Shown here piece by piece: positions 60,038 to 64,000 of a stretch of 64,000 nt of DNA. The notes beneath the pieces are model-generated. The model saw only the letters and a list, made by a program, of their open reading frames with translations. It had not been told where the DNA came from and did no database searches. Positions within the stretch are counted from its first letter, which is position 1; each line of letters begins with the position of its first letter. Position numbers and translations under genes: made by a program. Source of the DNA: Yinghuangia soli (lineage in GTDB: Bacteria > Actinomycetota > Actinomycetes > Streptomycetales > Streptomycetaceae); NCBI RefSeq assembly GCF_021502675.1, contig NZ_JAKFHA010000004.1, forward strand, positions 116,555 through 180,554, read 5' to 3'.

Positions 60038-61423
60038 ATGGCTCTGCGTCTGCTCACCAAGCACAGCGCCCACCTCGGCGCCGCCGACGCGCCGATCACC
60101 GCACCGGCCGGCCGCCCCGCACCGGTACGCGGCGAAGTCCTGCTGCGCACCCGCGACCTGGTCAAGTCGTACCCCGGCCCGGACCGCGACCTGCCGGTCC
60201 TCGGCGGCGTCGACCTCGACATCAAGGACGGCGAGATCGTCGCCCTGCTCGGCCGCAGCGGCTCCGGGAAGTCCACCCTGCTCCGCCTGCTCGCCGGGCT
60301 CGTCGCCCCCACCTCGGGCGAAGTCTCGTACCGGGGCACGCCGTTGACCGGTGCCAACCCTGGCACCGCGATGGTCTTCCAGTCCTTCGCGCTGCTGCCC
60401 TGGCTCACCGTCCAGCAGAACGTCGAGACCGGCCTGGAGGCCCGCGGCGTCCCGGCCCGCGAGCGCGCCGCAGCCGCCCGGGCCGCGCTGGACCGGGTCG
60501 GCCTGGACGGCTTCGAATCCGCGTACCCCAAGGAACTGTCCGGCGGCATGCGGCAGCGCGTCGGCTTCGCCCGCGCACTCGTGGTGCGGCCCGACGTCCT
60601 GCTCATGGACGAGCCGTTCTCCGCACTCGACGTCCTCACCGGGCAGAACCTGCGCGGCGACCTCATGGAGTTGTGGGCCGCAGGGGAGTTCCCCACCCGG
60701 GCCGCGGTCCTGGTCACCCACAACATCGAGGAGGCGGTCACGATGGCCGACCGGATCGTCGTCCTCGGCGCCCGGCCCTACGGGCACATCACCGCCGAGT
60801 TCGACATCCCCCTCGCACACCCGCGCGAGCGCGGCACCCCGCAGTTCGACGCCCTCGTCGACGCGGTCTACCGCACCATGACGGGCCACTCCGACGGCTC
60901 CGCCCGCACCCGGCCGGCCGCCAAGCCCGGGCACCGCACCATCTCCAACACCCCGCTGCCGGCGGCAAGCGTCGACGGCATCGCCGGACTCGCCGAACTC
61001 CTGTGCCGCGAACACGGCTCCGCCGACCTCAGCGACCTCGCCGAACGCCTGGGCCTGGAACACCGCGACCTGCTCCCGCTGGTCGCCGCGCTCGACCTGC
61101 TCGGCTTCGCGGTCGTCGACGGCGACGACCTGTGCCTGACCCTGGCCGGCCAGGACTTCGCCACCGCCGACGTGCAACTCTCCAAGGAGGCCTTCTCCGC
61201 CGCCGCACTCGGCGTCCCGCTGGTCCGGCTGATCGTCACCAGCCTCCGGCACAGCGACGCCCCCCTGCGCGCCGGCTTCTTCCGCGACCTGCTGGCCCAC
61301 CACTGGACCCGCGAGCGCGCCGCCGGGCAGCTCGACACCGCGACCGACTGGGGCCGCTACGCCGAGCTCTACGCGTACGACGCCGACCGCGAGGAATACA
61401 CCCTCGACCCCGCCGCCCGGTGA
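60038..61423 (+). CDS. ABC transporter ATP-binding protein with AAA-associated C-terminal domain
   Basis: This 461-residue protein has an N-terminal ATPase of the nitrate/taurine class (GRSGSGKST, VFQSFALLPWLT, LSGGMRQRV, LLMDEPFSALD, THNIEEAV). A C-terminal ~150-residue AAA-associated domain (LAELLCREHGSADLSDLAERL, ending with HHWTRERAAGQLDTATDWGRYAEL) is winged-helix-like and probably regulatory. It follows its permease by 42 bases. ATG 60038 follows AAGGAG. Confidence 0.88.
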   Translation: MALRLLTKHSAHLGAADAPITAPAGRPAPVRGEVLLRTRDLVKSYPGPDRDLPVLGGVDLDIKDGEIVALLGRSGSGKSTLLRLLAGLVAPTSGEVSYRGTPLTGANPGTAMVFQSFALLPWLTVQQNVETGLEARGVPARERAAAARAALDRVGLDGFESAYPKELSGGMRQRVGFARALVVRPDVLLMDEPFSALDVLTGQNLRGDLMELWAAGEFPTRAAVLVTHNIEEAVTMADRIVVLGARPYGHITAEFDIPLAHPRERGTPQFDALVDAVYRTMTGHSDGSARTRPAAKPGHRTISNTPLPAASVDGIAGLAELLCREHGSADLSDLAERLGLEHRDLLPLVAALDLLGFAVVDGDDLCLTLAGQDFATADVQLSKEAFSAAALGVPLVRLIVTSLRHSDAPLRAGFFRDLLAHHWTRERAAGQLDTATDWGRYAELYAYDADREEYTLDPAAR

Positions 61424-61442
61424 CCGCGCGCCGGGATCCGGG

Positions 61443-62411
61443 TCACGACGGCGCGGCGCTGCCGGACTTGGCGGTCCGGCGGCGCCGCGCCGCGGTGCTG
61501 CGCCGCATGTGGGCGCGGATCTCGGTGCCCCGGGACCAGACTTCGGCAGTCTGGCCGGTCTCGTCCTGGCCGGTGCGCACCTCGTCGGGCAACTGCTCGC
61601 GGGCCAGCCTGGCCGCGGTGACACGGGCCCGGTAGTCGGCGAACACCTGGACTTCCAGGCTGAAATCCTCGTGGATGTCGTCGTAGTCCATGCCCCGCGG
61701 TGCGTACGGGCCGCGGTGGGCCTCCGCGTTCAGACCGCCGATCTGCACAGCCCATTCGCGCAGCCAATCCGCGGTTCCCGGCAGGACCAGCAGACCGGCG
61801 CGCTGCCGGATCACCGGACGCATGTGCCGCTGGTCGTACCCGTGGTAGTTCTGCGGCGGTCGGGCCGCGAACCACGCCCGGCTGTCCGTGAGTGCCGCGG
61901 CCAGGCCGTGCGCGTGCAGCCGCACCGTCCCCTCCGAGGGGCCGAGCGGCAGCTTGCGGCGCAGATCGCGCGCCGCGCCGTCGCCGAACGGGGTGGTCTG
62001 CACCGGCACGACGACGATCGGCGGCGACGGCTGCGCATCGAACGGGTTGGCGTCCAGGAACGGGCGGTCCACGACCAGGATCGTGTCCGGAGTCCGCTGG
62101 TACGAAAGCCCCCACAGCAGGGCGGCGAGCAGATGCGACCCCGCGGTGTGCGTGACGATGTGCCACGTGCCGTGGAAGTGGTTGACCGCGAACCGCTCGG
62201 CGGCCGCCGGGCGCAGGCCCAGCACGGTGTAGCGGCGCCCGTCGAGCAGCAGTGTGCGCCGGTGGAGTTTGACGTTGTCGTACGGATGCGTCGGCGGTGC
62301 GTCCCCGGAGATCCCGGCCTCCCGTTTCGGTGTTGTCCTGAAGTGCTCTTGCCGGACCGCGCCCCGTCGACTCCACGTCGATGAGGGTCCGTCATGTCCG
62401 TTGTGCGGCAA
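61443..62411 (-). CDS. Unrecognised protein, conserved-looking hypothetical
   Basis: The 322-residue frame has normal high third-position GC and non-repetitive composition (PYDNVKLHRRTLLLDGRRY, VVDRPFLDANPFD, YHGYDQRHMRPV, DDIHEDFSLEVQVFADYRAR), so it is probably a real protein. There are no membrane segments, signal peptide or catalytic motif I can name. No ATG or GTG precedes the first conserved-looking stretch; the best start is TTG 62411. The C-terminus is basic (RRSTAARRRRTAK). It converges on the ABC transporter operon. Confidence 0.6.
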   Translation of the reverse strand: MPHNGHDGPSSTWSRRGAVRQEHFRTTPKREAGISGDAPPTHPYDNVKLHRRTLLLDGRRYTVLGLRPAAAERFAVNHFHGTWHIVTHTAGSHLLAALLWGLSYQRTPDTILVVDRPFLDANPFDAQPSPPIVVVPVQTTPFGDGAARDLRRKLPLGPSEGTVRLHAHGLAAALTDSRAWFAARPPQNYHGYDQRHMRPVIRQRAGLLVLPGTADWLREWAVQIGGLNAEAHRGPYAPRGMDYDDIHEDFSLEVQVFADYRARVTAARLAREQLPDEVRTGQDETGQTAEVWSRGTEIRAHMRRSTAARRRRTAKSGSAAPS

Positions 62412-62824
62412 GGTTCCCGGGTCCGCTGCCGAATTGTCATCAGGTTTTCACCGAGCTTTGGGTCCACGAGACGGCGCGTCGGCGCACGCATCACCCGAAC
62501 GGCTGTATCGTCGGGCGGTCGGCGGCGCCCTGCAACGGTGCGGCGTCCGACCGCACCGGTTTTCGCAGCGCCCCATCAGCCACGCACCCGGCCGCCGGAG
62601 CCAAGCCCTCCAGGGTGAACCGCCTGTCACCCACAGAGGGGTTGTTCCGCCATTCGGGATACGCGGCGCGGATTTTCCGCCAGGATAGGGCGCCGTACAC
62701 GGGGGCATCCGGCGCGCAGGGAACGCTCCGAACTCCGGTCCGGCGCGCGCCGATTCGCTCGGGCACACGGGGGACCGGCGTCCGCGGTCCGGACCAGGTA
62801 TGGGAAGGCAGGCACAACGGCTTC
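62412..62824. other. Intergenic region between divergent genes
   Basis: This 413-base stretch separates the unrecognised protein and the DUF2637 gene. It should hold divergent promoters; TTGTCA at 62434 is one -35 candidate, but no convincing -10 pairs with it. The DUF2637 ribosome site is GGGAAGGCAGG about 12 bases before its start. Nothing else is visible. Confidence 0.4.
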
Positions 62825-63883
62825 ATGAAGATCATGGGTGTACCCCTGGCCTGGGCCGTCGTCGGCCTGGTCGAACTCGTCCTGCTCGTGGCGCTGGTGA
62901 CGTACCTCTTGCGCACCAAGCGCGCCGCCGGGGTCGGACTCGCCGGCGACGACAGCTGGGAGCGCGACCAGGAACGCCGCCGCCGCAAGGAACTCTGGTA
63001 CGGCGTCGCCTCCTACACGCTGCTGTTCTGCTGCGCCGCGGTCGCCGCGGCGCTGTCGTTCCGCGGCCTGATGGGCTTCGGCCGGGAGAACCTCGGCCTG
63101 GACGGCGGCTGGGAGTACCTGGTGCCGCTGGGCCTGGACGGCGCGGCGATGTTCTGCTCGGTCCTCGCGGTCCGCGAGGCCAGCCACGGCGACGCGGCGC
63201 TCGGCTCGCGCATCCTGGTGTGGACCTTCGCCGGTGCCTCGGCGTGGTTCAACTGGCTGCACGCGCCCCGCGGCATCGGACACGACGGCGCCCCGCAGTT
63301 CTTCGCGGGCATGTCGCTCGCGGCCGCGGTGCTCTTCGACCGCGCCCTCAAGCAGACCCGCCGCGCGGCACTGCGCGAACAGGGCCTCGTGCCGCGGCCG
63401 CTGCCGCAGATCCGCATCGTCCGCTGGCTGCGCGCCCCGCGCGAGACCTACGCGGCGTGGTCCCTCATGCTGCTCGAGGGTGTCCGCACCCTCGACGAGG
63501 CGGTCGAGGAGGTCCGCGACGACCGGCGCGCCAAGGCCGACTCGCGCGAGCGCCGCCGGCTGCAAAGCAAGCGCGAGCGCGCCCAGCTGAAGGCGATCAG
63601 CCGCGGCGAGAGCCGCAATTGGGGCCGGTCCGGCCCGCGTCAGGAAATGGCGGCGCTGCCGGGAGGTGGGGGCTCCGAAGCTGTTTCGGAGCCGGCCATA
63701 GCCGAAAGCGAAAGCGGCCCCGCAACGTCGCACTCCGCAAGCCGTCCTGCCCTTCCCTCGCCCGCCGAGGGGACGACCGGACGCGACGTCATCGACCTCA
63801 CCGCCGAGGACGACACGATGACGCTCCCGCGCCTCGACTCGCTCGAGCGCAAACTGAAGGACCTGGAACGCCAGTTCGGCTGA
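62825..63883 (+). CDS. DUF2637 domain membrane protein (SpdB-like)
   Basis: This 352-residue protein has four to five membrane segments in its first half. It contains DUF2637 features (ASYTLLFCCAAVAAALSFR, LVPLGLDGAAMF, ASAWFNWLHA). The second half is cytoplasmic: a basic KRERAQLKAISRGE stretch, a Ser/Ala-rich linker and a C-terminal acidic then coiled-coil segment (LPRLDSLERKLKDLERQF). DUF2637 proteins are common in actinomycetes, including on conjugative elements as plasmid-spread (Spd) proteins, and in chromosomes as replication- or excision-associated genes. No other mobile-element gene is seen here. ATG 62825 or 62834 is the start. Confidence 0.8.
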   Translation: MKIMGVPLAWAVVGLVELVLLVALVTYLLRTKRAAGVGLAGDDSWERDQERRRRKELWYGVASYTLLFCCAAVAAALSFRGLMGFGRENLGLDGGWEYLVPLGLDGAAMFCSVLAVREASHGDAALGSRILVWTFAGASAWFNWLHAPRGIGHDGAPQFFAGMSLAAAVLFDRALKQTRRAALREQGLVPRPLPQIRIVRWLRAPRETYAAWSLMLLEGVRTLDEAVEEVRDDRRAKADSRERRRLQSKRERAQLKAISRGESRNWGRSGPRQEMAALPGGGGSEAVSEPAIAESESGPATSHSASRPALPSPAEGTTGRDVIDLTAEDDTMTLPRLDSLERKLKDLERQFG

Positions 63884-63929
63884 GCCGAGCCGGACCACGA
63901 CCACCGGGCGACTTCCCCGAGAAGGGGCG

Positions 63930-64000
63930 CCCCCCCCCCCCCCCCCCGCCCCCCGGGGGGGGGGGGGGCGGGGGGGGCGGGGGGGGGGCGGGGGGGAGGG
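63930..64000. other. Homopolymer C/G run, probable contig-end artefact
   Basis: From about 63930 the sequence is an almost pure C run, then an almost pure G run to the window end. Such tails are typical of low-quality or poly-G read ends at contig termini. It should not be read as biology. Confidence 0.85.

Noticed and set aside
62825..63883. DUF2637/SpdB-like gene as evidence for an integrated conjugative element
   Set aside because: No integrase, TraB-like translocase, attachment site or tRNA is visible, and DUF2637 proteins also occur as ordinary chromosomal genes.
63930..64000. G-run as a G-quadruplex or telomere-like end
   Set aside because: Adjacent near-pure C and G homopolymers without a repeat unit fit an artefact better than the palindromic telomeres of streptomycetes.

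Overview
The window looks like a chromosome fragment from a streptomycete-type actinomycete (Streptomycetales). The support is very high GC with G/C at third codon positions, many GTG starts, ATGA/GTGA stop-start overlaps, a monomeric NADP isocitrate dehydrogenase, an argCJBDRGH operon, a DUF2637 protein and a eukaryote-type Ser/Thr kinase. The last ~70 bases are C and G homopolymer runs, so the contig probably ends there in an artefact. No tRNA, rRNA, insertion sequence, prophage or CRISPR array was seen.

Region 1 (1-3050): a partial SDR oxidoreductase and monomeric isocitrate dehydrogenase. Region 2 (3207-16243): an unusual cluster of four agmatine/peptidyl-arginine deiminase (PAD) family enzymes, three with Tat or lipoprotein export signals. 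It also holds two divergent TetR regulators, a DUF4436 membrane protein and a complete oligopeptide-type ABC importer. Three copies of the inverted repeat ACTGA-N4-TCAGT sit in the promoters of the left operon, the regulators and the right operon, so the cluster probably forms one regulon for extracytoplasmic guanidino-compound processing and uptake. Region 3 (16515-24458): arginine biosynthesis, argC-J-B-D-R-G-H.

Region 4 (24509-28420, minus): a Ser/Thr kinase fused through one membrane segment to a periplasmic-binding domain, next to a shorter paralogue that keeps the kinase's first ~25 residues, its membrane segment and its sensor, but not the kinase. Region 5 (28822-33021): an alpha/beta hydrolase, a wax ester synthase/DGAT with a histone-H1-like tail, and an SDR, probably a neutral-lipid operon; a GNAT gene follows. 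Region 6 (33918-36901): metNIQ methionine-type importer preceded by a leaderless, Cys/Met-rich 29-codon leader ORF. Region 7 (36942-38773): a methyltransferase and a hydrolase on the minus strand.

Region 8 (38921-55452): a cobalamin riboswitch followed by cobalt chelatase (ChlI/VWA fusion), cobO, cobB, cbiET, cobE, cobC, a 2423-residue protein with BluB and CobT at its C-terminus, and a sirohaem synthase/SUMT. Two micro-ORFs are translationally coupled within this cluster. Region 9 (55535-61423): an NCS2 uracil/xanthine permease coupled to a SpoU-type RNA methyltransferase, then a double-module ABC permease and its AAA-associated ATPase behind a leader ORF whose Shine-Dalgarno is locked in a hairpin. 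Region 10 (61443-64000): an unrecognised protein, a DUF2637 protein and the contig-end artefact.
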